Source: Congeria kusceri
Lineage: Eukaryota; Mollusca; Bivalvia; Myida; Dreissenidae
Length of the DNA: 64,000 bases
Direction of reading: 5' to 3'
NCBI GenBank assembly: GCA_027627225.1
Contig: JAPFQT010000080.1
Location: 124,001 to 188,000, forward strand
Within the stretch, counting starts at the first letter, position 1. The number at the start of each line of letters is the position of its first letter. Shown in pieces: positions 50,236 to 61,175 of the stretch. The notes beneath the pieces were generated by a model, which was not told the DNA's origin, did not search any database, and worked only from the letters and a program-made list of their open reading frames with translations. The position numbers and the translations under genes were made by a program.

Positions 50236-51495
50236 TCCTAGCCATATGTGTATGACCTTCACCTTGTACCCATAACTTTTTTTCATTATTGTGCTGACTT
50301 TTATGCATTTCGTTCGAAAAATTTGGTTTTCATGGAATGTCCACGTTTCTTGTTAAATTATTTTTGGTACACAGGTGTAACATCATAAAATACAGATTAA
50401 GTTCAACTTTGGTTACAAACTACTAAATGTTGACAGATTTATGGCTCCTATTATAATTAAATGTTTCCAAATACACTGGTAAACATTCACAAATGAAAGC
50501 ATTCTCTCTGTGTCCATTTCTTTTGAATGGATGCCATAGTTTTGTGACAATGCAATATTGTGGAGGTGTATGTCTCTTGTGTGACAATTTTAGTTGCTTT
50601 TGGTATTTGATCTGCTTACTGGTAAGCTAAATATCATTAATAAGACCTACAAGCACAAAAGGCAAATAATCTGTTTGATTGACTAGTCCTTATCGATGAT
50701 AAATGTAATGACAGGTGTCTTTATTGCTGAGTTTGGTTAAGGATGAACCTCTGTGTAATGTAGAGCATGGTAAACATCACGGATTGATTGAGCCTTGTTC
50801 CCTACAGTTTGAACTGTAAATGCATCTGTATTGCCTCTATCAATTGCCAGGTAAAATTGGCTGGACAGGCATCTGTATAAGTAATAAAGGGATTCAAATG
50901 ATACTTCAAACAATGATAGAGGGCATTGAGAGGATGTGCAGAGTACAAGTACCATAACTGTTTGTTCTGTCAAAACACATCTTTGGGGGCATTCGTCACC
51001 TACAGTGACCAAAGGTCTATCTATTAATGTTTGCTAATAGATCTCTGCAGTGACAATGATTGTTTGTTGGTATGTCAAACAACTCCAGTTCTTTGTGTGC
51101 AGACTTTGAAACAACTAACTGCTACATAGTTATTTTACATTAATTCGATAATGAGTGTATACTCCATTTACTGAAAATAGTGGAATTGTGTTTGTCTGTG
51201 TAAAGACACGCTATGTGCTAGTATGTGTTCATTTACCCCGATTTACGTGTATTGATTTATCCATGTTTATAACTGGGTACGCAAACCTTTGAATAAGCTG
51301 CAAGATACAGTGTTGTATAATAAACATCTATTGTAATCATATTTCTGTTGCTTGGTATATTATACATGTCACTGAAATAAATAATTTGCTTACTTATACC
51401 ACATTTTCAAACTTCACAATCGTAGTCTGCAGAAGTATATATTCTCTATAGTATAATAATTAAATAATTAATTTAAAAAAAAATGATGATTAACA
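50236..51495. other. Spacer with two fragments of dispersed repeats
   Basis: Positions 50340-50430 are an inverted fragment of the ~156 bp unit seen at 398-716 and 53.2-54.2 kb. Positions 50880-51012 (GATAGAGGGCATTGAGAGG, GGGGGCATTCGTCACCT) are a single relic of the element at 55900-56440. No gene is recognised. Confidence 0.6.
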
Positions 51496-51684
51496 AATAT
51501 GTCTCCCTTGTATTATAACAAATATGTCTCCCTTGTATTATAACAAATATGTCTCCCTTGTTTTATAACAAATATGTCTCCCTTGTATTATAACAAATAT
51601 GTCTCCCGTGTATTATAACAAATATGTCTCCCTTGTATTATAAAAAATATGTCTTCCTTGTATTATAACAAATATGTCTCCCTT
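51496..51684. repeat. Tandem repeat, ~7.5 units of 25 bp
   Basis: AACAAATATGTCTCCCTTGT + ATTAT repeats almost perfectly, with single changes (ttttat, cccgtg, tcttcc). It directly precedes the 29 bp array. Confidence 0.95.
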
Positions 51685-51694
51685 TGCGACTTCT

Positions 51695-52895
51695 AAATGC
51701 ATGTAATCTCGTAAAATGAATGTAATACATCATGTAATCTTGAAATGAATGTAATACATCAATCTCGTAATGAATGTAATACATCATGTAATCTTGTAAT
51801 GAATGTAATACATCATGTAATCTTGTAATGAATGTAATACATCATGTAATCTTGTAATGAATGTAATACATCATGTAATCTCGAAATGAATGTAATACAT
51901 CATGTAATCTTGTAATGAATGTAATACATCATGTAATCTTGTAATGAATGTAATACATCATGTAATCTCGAAATGAATGTAATACATCATGTAATCTTGT
52001 AATGAATGTAATACATCATGTAATCTCGTAATGAATGTAATACATCATGTAATATTGTAATGAATGTAATACATCATGTAATCTTGTAATGAATGTAATG
52101 CATCATGTAATATTGAAATGAATGTAATACATCAAGTAATCTCGTAATGAATGTAATACATCAAGTAATCTTTTAATGAATGTAATACATCATGTAATCT
52201 CGAAATGAATGTAATACATCATGTAATCTTGTAATGAATGTAATACATCATGTACTCTCGTAATTAATGTAATACATCATGTAATCTCGTATTGAATGTA
52301 ATACATCATGTAATCTTGTAATGAATGTAATACATCATGTAATCTCGTAATTAATGTGATGCATCATGTAATCTTGCAATGAATGTAATACATCATGTAA
52401 TATTGTAATTAATGTAATACATCATGTAATCTTGTAATTAATGTAATACATCGTGTAATCTCGTACTGAATGTAATACATCATGAAATATCGTAATGAAT
52501 GTAATACATCGTGTAATTTTGTAATTAATGTAATACATCATTTACTCTCGTAATGAATATAATACATCATGTAATCTTGTAATAAATGTAATACATCATT
52601 TAATCTCGTAACGAATGTAATACATCATGTAATCTCGTAATGAATGTAATACATCGTGTAATCTTGTAATGAATGTAATACATCATGTAATCTTGTAATG
52701 AACGTAATACCTCATGTAATCTTGTAATTAATGTAATACATTATGTAATCTCGTAATAAATGTAATACATCATGCAATCTTCTTATGAATGTAATACATC
52801 ATGTAATCTCGTAATGAATGTAATACATCATGTAATCTCGCAATGATTGTAATACATCATGTAATCTTGTAATGAATTTAATACATCATTATTGT
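51695..52895. repeat. Tandem repeat, ~41 units of 29 bp
   Basis: The unit is CATGTAATCTTGTAATGAAT + GTAATACAT, with frequent tcttg/tctcg and gtaatga/gaaatga variants. It is AT-rich, with regular GTAAT spacing. No coding potential is seen. Variants are mixed along the array rather than grouped. Confidence 0.95.
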
Positions 52896-53164
52896 TATGG
52901 TTAGTTTGTGTACTGAACGCAATGGTCTTAAATGCACGAGAAAATGGATGTGCAGTCGAGTGAAGTTCAATGCCAACAAAGAGAACGGACACAGGATCAC
53001 CCAATACTCAAAAATGCGCGTGTGCTTCAAAACGATAAATTCGGCTTCGTCGCATCGAGCTAGAAGTCCACCCAAAAGTTCCTGTACACGCTCCTATTTT
53101 GATAGATGTCCCGTTGTGAAGTATTATTTACGAACTTCATGCAGCTTCTAAAAACATATAAAAC
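52896..53164 (+). other. Short non-repetitive segment with small open frames
   Basis: A frame at 52897-53151 (84 codons, Arg/Lys/Ser-rich) and its antisense are open. There are no splice sites or family resemblance. Not called as a gene. Confidence 0.3.
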
Positions 53165-54200
53165 TAGAATTGTCACATGAGTGACGGATATAGCCCCCCA
53201 TAATATGGCCTTGTCACAAAACTATTGCATCCATTCGAAAGAATTGGACAGAGACAGAATGCTTTAATTTGTGAATGGTCAACAGTGTATTTGGAAAAAT
53301 TTAATTTCAGCCATAACTCTGTCAAAATTTAGTGGTTTGTAACCAACGTTGAACTTGATCTGTATTTTATGATGTTAAACCTATGTACCAAAAATAATTC
53401 AAATATGTGAAGTCTTTCATTAGTTATTTCTAGTTGTTTGGGGGAATTTAAGTCAAATTGGGGCCATAACTATTTCGAAATTTAGTGGTTTGTAATCAAA
53501 GTCGAACTTGACCGGTATTTTATGATGCTACACATGCGTACCAATAATTATTTAAATATGTCAAGCCATTGTTGAGTTATCGTCAGGAAACCAGGTTTTG
53601 GGAAATTTAAGTCAAATAAAGGGCCATAACTCTGTCAAAATTTAGTGGTTTCTAACCAAAGTCGAACTTGACCTGTATTTTATGATGCTACATATGTGTG
53701 CCAAAAATTATTTGAATATGTTAAGCCTTTCTTGAGTTATCGTCCTGAAACCATGTTTTTAAGGAATTAAAAGTCGAAAAGGGGCCATAACTCTGTCAAA
53801 ATTTAGTGGTTTGTAATCAACATCGAACTTGACGTGTATTATATGATGTTACACATGTGTACCAAAAATTAGTTGAATATGTCAAGCCTTTGTTGAGTTA
53901 TCATCCGGAAACCATGTTTTTAGGGAATTTTAAGTCGAAAAGGGGCCATAACTCTGTCAAAATTTAGTGGTTTGTAATCAACATCAAACTTGACCTATAT
54001 TCTATGATGTTACACATGTTTACCAAAAATTATTTGAATATATCAAGCCTTTCTTGATTTATCATCCGGAAACCATGTTTTTAGGGAATTTTAAGTCATA
54101 AAGGGGCCGTAACTCTGTCAAAATTTAGTGGTTGTAACCAAAATCGAACTTCACTTGTATTCTATGATGTTACACATGTGTACCAAAAATTATTCGGCGT
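53165..54200 (+). repeat. Satellite, about six units of 155-163 bp
   Basis: The unit contains CCATAACTCTGTCAAAATTT, AGTGGTTTGTAACCAA, TATGATGTTACACATGTGTA and GAGTTATCATCCGGAAACCA. The first part (53165-53300) starts with TAGAATTGTCACATGAGTGA and CCCCCCATAATATGG, a possible element end. A stray unit end recurs at about 55300-55340, beside a CAGACAGACAGA microsatellite. Confidence 0.85.
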
Positions 54201-55640
54201 AGCTGTCTAAGATCACTTTTGACTTAGATTTCTTGCGATAATTATGCAGCGGACAAATTGAATGCCAATAGAATTGGACAAATTTTCTAATTTTAGGGAA
54301 TGCAAACTTCAAACAATGGTTTAACGTATACCAATAACTGTTAATACTTTTGGGGATTAAAATTTTACATAATTGTTTACATAAGCGGTTATATTAAAGT
54401 TATAAACATATCTTCGACATACACTCTAGAAATGAACATAATTATGAACAATATTACTCATTGTGTGTCATGATCAGAATGTTATATTCATTCACATAAA
54501 GAAATAACTATATTGTTTAGCCTACATAATCGGCACGCTCTATAAATAGCAGTTACAACGCTACAATTCACAGGAGACGACAGTCGGTCACAACGTACAA
54601 ATGCCTGTTAGCTCGCAAGCACAAAATATAGTGGTACATTTCTGGAATTTTTCTGATAAATAAGCAAAACAAATATTTGCAAATTTGACTGAGCTTATAT
54701 TTCTTATGTTATTATTTTGTAAAATATTATTGTACGCTGTAACCGACTGTCGTCCCCGAGAATTAATTCTAGCGAGTACAACTCCAGCAGGAAAATCATT
54801 CTAAAAATAGCGCGCGGTAAAGCTGTGTTAATACACGCGCATCAATAGCGTCTGGAGAATCCTAAACTCGAGAATTGCAATACGGGGGGGGGGGGGGGGA
54901 TTCATAAACTTCCTGCTCATTCATTCCCGCTATTATTTTCTGACATTGTTAATTTGTTAAATTTGCCTGACAAATTCATGTATCAATTATGTTAACGTTA
55001 ATTCCTAGTATTTAGCTTATTCATGTATCACTGGTGAAAACATGGGGCGGTATATGATCGGTTTATTCATGGTACAGACATTAATAATTATTTAGTTTAT
55101 CTCAAATTAATTTTGGGGGCCGATACGTTTTCTTATAGTGTCCGAAAAATATAGTGTCCGAGAAGTATCCTTAGTAGGGAACGAAAAATACGGGGTCCGT
55201 GAAGTCACATCTTGGTCCTCTTGTATTATATTTAGGGCACAAAAAATGACATCGCAATATTAATTTCTACGCCGATTGTCTTTTTTAAAGACATTTCTTG
55301 TTTGAATATGTCAAGCCGTTCTTGATTTATCATCCGGAAACCAAAATCCAACAGACAGACAGACAGACAGACCGACAAGCTCACTCCTATAATACCCCTC
55401 CCCTAAACTTCTTTTGTTCGGGGTATAAATATTTACCGTTACTACGCAATGGTCGCCTGTCGTAGCAATGTGACAATAGTAATACATAAAAGTGAATTCC
55501 AGGAATGTAGTAGTCATGTATAGAATCCATAACTTCGCAAACTGTATAACCAGAATGTGAGACTTATACGTCTGGCAATGATTAACAGTCCACAAAAACA
55601 ACTGTAGATGTGTTTTATTTAAATATGATATTTATTACTA
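54201..55640. other. Spacer, no gene recognised
   Basis: It contains a run of 15 G around 54885-54899, a relic of the preceding satellite at 55300-55345, and the CAGA microsatellite at about 55350-55372. The frame at 55311-55601 (- strand) runs through these and is not credible. Confidence 0.4.
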
Positions 55641-55872
55641 GTACATTTAAATGCAATAGCAATGACGCTTTTCAATAAAAAAAAAAAAAAAATGGTTGGT
55701 TTCCGCTTACATCTCCAAAAAAATAAAAGAAATCTGGGGGGGGGGGGGGTATTTAAATACGATATTTATAACTAGTACATGTAAATGCAATAGCAATGAC
55801 GCTTTTCAATCAAAAGAAAAATGGTTGGTTTCCGCTTACATCTCCCAAATAAATAAAAGAAATCTCGGGTGG
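55640..55872 (+). repeat. Tandem duplication of ~125 bp with A and G runs
   Basis: ATGCAATAGCAATGACGCTT, ATGGTTGGTTTCCGCTTACA and AATAAAAGAAATCT occur twice, at about 55650 and 55787. They are separated by a run of about 14 G. A related end (GGGGATCGGGTAAGCGGAAA) occurs at about 56630. Confidence 0.8.
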
Positions 55873-55899
55873 GTATAATATAACTAACCTATAAGGGAA

Positions 55900-56440
55900 C
55901 TTCGGGGGCATATAGTAATCGCATCGTCCGTCCGTCCGTCCGTCATGCTTCTTGTGCGGAGCATAACATAACATTAGTATTGAATGGATTCAGATGAAAC
56001 TTCGTATAATGATAGAGGACAATGAGAGGAAGTGCAAAGTACAAGTACAGGGACCATAACTCTTTCTTCAATATTTATGGAGTTATTGCCCTTTGTGTTT
56101 TTTTTTGTGCAGAGCATAACTCCATTAGTATTGAAGGGATTTAAAATAAAACCATATATATTGATAGAGGACGTTGAGAGGAAGTGCAGAGCACAAGGAC
56201 CATAACTCTTTCTTCAATATTTATGGAGTTATTGCCCTTTGTTTAAAATTTCTTCTCCAGTGCATAACTACTTTAGTATCGAAGTGATTGAAAACCACAT
56301 ATATTAATAGAGTATGTTGAGAGGAAGTGCACAGTACATGGACCATAACTTTTTAGTAGGAAGCGTCATTTTGACCAAGATGTAACGGACATCTGAGAAG
56401 CATATGCTTCGGGGGCATACGTCACATCCTGTGACTTGCC
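55900..56440 (+). mobile_element. Small repeat element with two internal units and CTTCGGGGGCATA at both ends
   Basis: CTTCGGGGGCATA occurs near 55900 and near 56407, with a CGTCCGTCCGTCCGTC microsatellite near the left end. Inside, GATAGAGGA..TTGAGAGGAAGTG, ACCATAACTCTTTCTTCAAT and ATTTATGGAGTTATTGCCCT occur twice, about 165 bp apart, with a partial third. No coding capacity is seen. Confidence 0.7.
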
Positions 56441-56696
56441 TTGTTTCTTGAACCTTTTTGCCTTTTTTTCTAAGCCGCATTTTCACCACACAGTTTAAGT
56501 ATATTGGACTGCATGTAAAATGTTTGAGTCATAGAAAAATAGATTTCTGGCAAGAAACTTATAGTATAGGCGAAAACTGCTCTTTTTTCCCAAAAGACAT
56601 TCTGGGTCGGCGGAAAATTGGGGGGGGGGGGGGATCGGGTAAGCGGAAACAACTTTTTTACGCTTTAAGCGTGCTTGATGGTTGTATTGTTCCCCT

Positions 56697-56959
56697 TCAA
56701 ATGCCCCTTTTGTACTGAAGCGTCTCTATATTTCGCGGGAAGTCGACCTGTGTCGCCCAAGCGGTGTTCGGATCGCCGCCTGCTTGTGGATTGACTTTGT
56801 TGTCGCCCTGGCGTACTGCGAACAGGCCACCGGAAATGAACACCAGTAGGGCGGCCAGCAGGGCCAACCAAAAGGCGCCGTGCACGTCATAAGGTGTGTT
56901 CCCCGGCGTCTCCACGTAGTTTCCCGCAAACAAGAACACACCGATCCAAGAAAAAAGGC
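56697..56959 (-). CDS. Claudin-like protein, exon 3 (C-terminal)
   Basis: This is the last exon of the three-exon gene. An acceptor TATGATCCAG on the - strand precedes 56959; entry is in phase 1. It encodes residues 146-232. These complete the third membrane segment (GLFSWIGVFLFAG), give a short second extracellular loop (NYVETPGNTPYDVHG), a fourth membrane segment (about 173-194, AFWLALLAALLVFISGGLFA) and a cytoplasmic tail ending in KRGI and TGA (56697-56699). The usual claudin C-terminal PDZ-binding Tyr-Val is absent. I found no clear polyadenylation signal just downstream. Confidence 0.85.
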
Positions 56960-57703
56960 CTGGATCATAAAAAAAACAGACCGTATTTCTTTGGACTAAT
57001 TTTTTTAACATTGTGAATTGTAAACGGTGACAGTTGCATGCATCATATATTGCATACGTTTATTATTTAAGTGACCAAGGACGGTAAAGTTTCTGTTTAG
57101 GGAACTTATTACCGTTATAAAAATATGCAAATGAGGTTAATTTTGCCAGCGTGTCTGTAAGTAAACAATGTTACGCCAGCATATGAACGGATTTATATAT
57201 CTTGTTCTGGGAAGATTGGGAGCGGGCCAAATAATAAATGATTACCTTATATTTTGATGGGATAAATAATTTTAAAAAAAGATTCTTTATTAATGGCACA
57301 TACTTGTATATGGCAATAGCCACGTTATGCTGTATAACACATGAGTTGCACAACGCACGTGTGAATGAAATGCATTGTCGGAGGTCAGGGTCCGTAATCA
57401 CTAAGCCTCTTAATGAAAACTGGAGTACTTTTCTCAAAATGATTAAATTCCTTAAGTCTTTGGCTGTTTCGTGTAGATCTATACCGTAAGTCATGTTACA
57501 TTACATGTTGTAATCTATTCAATATTAAACAGATGCTTATTTTACCCGTTTAAAGACACAAATTTATTGCGATTCACATAAAATAAAAAAAATGAACTGG
57601 AATGTCCACGTAAAGTTCATAAAAAATTTACGGTCTTAGGATCTTTGACCGGAATACGGGTCCAGCGCTCTCTGAATGCTCTCTTGTTTCACAATGAAAT
57701 CAC
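56960..57703 (-). other. Claudin-like gene, intron 2
   Basis: This is 744 bp, with donor GCAG|GTGATT and acceptor ATCCAG, both phase 1. It holds no recognised repeat or gene. Open frames at 57171-57494 (- strand) and 57238-57489 (+ strand) are AT-rich chance frames. Confidence 0.75.
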
Positions 57704-57847
57704 CTGCAAGAACCACCAGCAGTGCCCCTGCGATCGCCAACAACTTGAGCTCCTTGCTGAAGCACTTCTGTACCGTGACAGCCACCGTCCCCGCGAACAG
57801 CAACAGCAGGCCGAGCACCAGCAACATCCGGGGAGTCGTGACGTAAC
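57704..57847 (-). CDS. Claudin-like protein, exon 2
   Basis: This 144-base exon follows acceptor TTGTTAAG and ends at CTTGCAG|GTGATT, phase 1 on both sides. It encodes residues 98-145. These are a short link (GYVTTPR), a leucine-rich second membrane segment (MLLVLGLLLLFAGTVAVTV), a small intracellular turn with a cysteine (QKCFSKELK), and the start of the third membrane segment (LLAIAGALLVVLA). Reading on past the donor would give a short tail and stop, a misleading frame, because splicing restores the third membrane segment in exon 3. Confidence 0.85.
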
Positions 57848-57918
57848 CTTAACAACAATGACGCCATACTGAACAATTAAACCAAACATGCGGGAGTGAA
57901 GTTATAATATACAGTGAT

Positions 57919-58615
57919 TAGGGGTGTCACGATATTAAAACTCCGTATTGCAATATATTGCGATATTTTTAATATATCACAATAGTTATATATATATTGC
58001 CACCTTTGTTGTTATGTAATTAATATGCTTAAGACTGATCAAAGCACTATCAACATTACACTATTTCATAGGGCAGTTTTTATTGCCACTTTCTGATCTT
58101 GAAGACAGTCAAAACAACAGCAACATATAATTAGTAGGTAGTAAAACCATACAAATATTGCACTCTCAAAGCCTGTCATCTCTATATATTATATCTATTT
58201 TATTTTAATTTATTAATGTGATATTTACACATATTGGTACTTCAGTTATGGTGTAAATGTATTGACAGTATGTTTTGTGCTTTAACTAAGTTTAAGTTAT
58301 TTTATTTGAAACTTATTTTAGTTTGAACAAATTCATCATGTGAATGTTAACTGAGCATGAACATTTTAAGGGAACACATGTATACTAAACATAAATGTAC
58401 AATAAGTAGCCGCCAGTACATTCTATTATGGTCCAGCTGTTAACCTGAACCCTATACAACCATCAAATGTGATTCAATTGTAACCAATGTATAACATGAT
58501 AGGGCACAAAAGACCACATAAATTGTGCAATATACCGGTATGGACAATTATATTGCAATATGTTATTACATAATCAAATACTGCAATATACCGGTATATT
58601 AAAGTGACACTCCTA
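57919..58615. mobile_element. Non-autonomous hAT-type element (697 bp)
   Basis: The ends are TAGGGGTGTCAC and, inverted, GTGACACTCCTA. A perfect 8 bp duplication ACAGTGAT flanks it at 57911-57918 and 58616-58623. Eight-base target duplications are the hallmark of hAT elements. The interior has no transposase. Just inside the ends are GATA/CAATATATTGCGATAT-like and CAATATACCGGTATA palindromic motifs. The intact duplication implies a fairly recent insertion into claudin-like intron 1. Confidence 0.9.
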
Positions 58616-59194
58616 ACAGTGATATTAGCCAGTTTGTGTTTACTAATAAGTCTTATGCAAGTTTTCAATAATTCGAAATAGAAAAGCAATTGTAAAAGTA
58701 TAACACAGTAATACATATTCACTTCAAAAAGTAGTACTTAAGAAATTTACGGATTTTATTTAAAAGATACAAAAATAACGATTAGAGAACAATATAAATT
58801 AAACAAAACAACAAATATACCTGCATATGATGTGTCAACAATAAATAAATACCAGGTAATCGTTATTTGGAATCTCTTAGTAACAAAGATAACCCTATAT
58901 ACCTATGGAATTTTGAAACGATTCTGCATTTTAATTGAGTCTAATAATTATCAAAGAGGTCCTTTCTAGATCTAGGTTAAGAAATGGTACATGAAATTGG
59001 CAGAACAATATTTTAATGGCCATGTTTATTTCCAAATATGTCATTCCATTAAAATAATCAATCACCAGTTATGAATAAAATTGTTTAATGCTCATACTTA
59101 AATCTATAAATTTTCAAATGTGTCATTCCGTGAAAATAACCGGTGTTATTGTTCATGCTTATAATTGCGCACATGTGACATAAAATATATACTT

Positions 59195-59578
59195 AACAAG
59201 AGCTGTTTGTAAAACAGGCATGCCTCCTCTAGGTTAAAAGCAATCTTTAAAATATAAACTTTTCTGAAGATCGGATGAAAACTGTTGGACATAGAGAGCG
59301 GACACTGCTAACAATGCCAATTTTAAATTATTCAAGGGCCATAAGTCTGCAGTTCTTGGGCGATTTGGACGATTATCGAACTAGGCCGATATATTTTGCC
59401 CACAAACATTTTATCATGTTTGGTGAAGACCGGATATAAACTGTTGGACTTAGAGAGCGGACACAGCTAAAAGTCCAATTTAAGATAATTCAAGGGCCAT
59501 AACTCCGCAATTCCTGGTGCGATTTGGCTGGTTATCGATATTATACCCACAAACATTTTCGATGGGGTGGGGGCATAA
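59195..59578 (+). mobile_element. Two-unit tandem element in claudin-like intron 1
   Basis: It opens AACAAGAGCTGTTTGTAAAA with GGCATGCCTCC and closes with GTGGGGGCATA, a layout like that of the nested element at 43262. Two units of ~180 bp share GACATAGAGAGCGGACAC, TTCAAGGGCCATAA and GCGATTTGG. It lies right beside the exon 1 donor. Confidence 0.7.
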
Positions 59579-59598
59579 TGGAATATGGGCAGTCTCAC

Positions 59599-59890
59599 CT
59601 GCGGGGTCCACGATCTTTGTGCAGTATTCCTCAACGGCGCCGTTGTATTTCTGGACAGTCTTGCACCAGTTCCACAGCCCAAAGTTCATCTTCCACGTGT
59701 CCCCGAAGCAGTCCACCTCCTGGTAGGTCCACCACGGCAGTGTTAGGGCCAATACCTGGCCAAACCCGCCGAATAGCGCCAGAATAAATCCCGCGACGAA
59801 ACGCCAATCCGGGGATTCCCGCAAATCCGGGGATTCCGTGTCCGACACCGACGGCGTCTTCTTAGTTTTAGGGCGCACGGCAATAAACAT
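59599..59890 (-). CDS. Claudin-like protein, exon 1 (start)
   Basis: The three exons encode a 232-residue four-pass membrane protein of the claudin / PMP22 superfamily, normally acting in cell junctions or as a membrane adaptor. Exon 1 starts at ATG 59888-59890, the first in frame, preceded by AT-rich sequence. It encodes residues 1-97 and leaves in phase 1. A ~30-residue Ser/Pro-rich cytoplasmic N-terminus is longer than in vertebrate claudins. The first membrane segment follows (about 31-51), then the first extracellular loop with the claudin signature: W53/W54, GLW at 71-73, C76 and C90. C61 is additional. GC content and codon use contrast sharply with the AT-rich flanks. It could also be named claudin-domain or PMP22-like, since the exact subfamily is not decidable here. 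Confidence 0.88.
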
Positions 59891-61133
59891 GTTAATTTAC
59901 TGTCAAAATATTAAACTGTCAACAAACATGAATGTTCATCAGTTAATAATGTTAGAACGTGCACGTTATGTTCGCTGATATGCTGTTTAAGGCTTAATAT
60001 TATTGAATATATCAGTTACTGCATTGTAAAATGAATTCCATAAGTACGTGCTATCATTATATTTTTGATACTTCCTTCATCAACCTCTGCATTGATTATT
60101 GTTTATTTATTAACAACATCAGTGTGTGATTTTCATAGCAGAGTTTTAAAAGCGATTCATTTAATATTAATTGCTGCCTTTGAGTTTCTGAATACAGTTA
60201 ATCCATTAGGGAATATTTCATATCGATTTCGTATTTAAACTTTGTCGTGCACGATGCTCGTGATTAAATATGTATGTTTTCGGTTACAGACGAATTGAGC
60301 AATTGTTATGACGACAATACCTGCATGTACCACAGACTGTTTAGGCTCGATGAATTCATGTCGAGTTTTAACATTACATTTTGTATGCATGGTCAAGCAA
60401 CCCTCGTTCGGACAAAAAAGGTGTACGGGAGAAATAATAATTATTATTGCTTCCGTACTTGTAAATATTATTTTTAATTATTAACAACAATATTTACAAG
60501 TCCCTTTATATTATATTGACGATGTTTTAGTGTTGTAGTGTTGTATGTTTCTTGTATACAAATTTATATAGTCAAATGACTTAATAACAACACAAGAGTG
60601 AAGTTGTATATTTTATTATAGCATTCTAATGAAAGCTAACCATTGCTCTGCAACTACTAACGAAGACACAATGACTGAAAAGTGAATGTGCGGGCTGTCT
60701 GCATGTCGTATATGTATTAGCATTTGGGCATGTAAATTAGATATAGTCTGTTTCATGAAATAGGAATCTGAATACTGGAACACTTTAAGATATGTTCACA
60801 TCGAACATGCGAAGTTTGTGATTAGATAATGCTCAGAGAAAAAAACATGCTCTTTTTAATTATGAATAAAAGGCTTCCTATGGAAACTGAACGTGTAATG
60901 AGAAGTGTGATATTTACGTGAAAATAATTTAAAATCATATGTCAACTTAAAATAAATTTAGAATTATCTACAACTTTATTGCAAGTTCATTAAAGCTATA
61001 GTTCGCAACACAAAATTACATTTGACCGAACCGAGTAAAACAATTACATCAGTTCAAAGAATATAGTGGAGAGTAACCTGGATCCGCAAATTAAACCGTA
61101 CTATTGTTGACGTCCGGAACGAACGTGGCAGAA
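59891..61133. other. AT-rich sequence upstream of the claudin-like gene; nothing assigned
   Basis: This is the likely 5' regulatory region for the - strand claudin-like gene. No TATA or CpG island pattern stands out to me. The frame at 60274-60477 (+ strand) is not supported. Confidence 0.4.
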
Positions 61134-61175
61134 ATGGACAGGCCAACTTTATTTTTCGTGCCAATTTTGCTGCTC
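61134..61175 (+). CDS. Candidate first exon encoding a signal peptide
   Basis: GGCAGAAATGG is a good start context. The 14 codons read MDRPTLFFVPILLL, a typical hydrophobic secretion signal, and end at CTC|GTAAGA (phase 0). The donor has an unusual C at the last exon base. No downstream exon was recognised, although a large 3' intron could carry the rest beyond the window. Confidence 0.25.

Larger units (their letters stand above)
57848..59598 (-). other. Claudin-like gene, intron 1, carrying two repeat insertions
   Basis: This is 1751 bp, with donor CCGCAG|GTGAGA and acceptor TTAAG. It contains the hAT-type non-autonomous element at 57919-58615 and the two-unit element at 59195-59578, which comes within 20 bp of the donor. 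The rest is AT-rich sequence. Confidence 0.8.

Noticed and set aside
56726..56968. Frames overlapping claudin exon 3 in other registers (also 56665-56871)
   Set aside because: Shadow frames of a GC-rich exon.
57636..57699. Extension of the claudin exon 2 frame to a stop (DFIVKQESIQRALDPYSGQRS)
   Set aside because: A good donor at 57703 and the phase-matched exon 3 restore the third membrane segment. The extension is intron sequence.
59480..59598. Extension of the claudin exon 1 frame (GETAHIPLCPHPIENVCGYN...)
   Set aside because: It lies past a CCGCAG|GTGAGA donor and runs into a dispersed repeat element.
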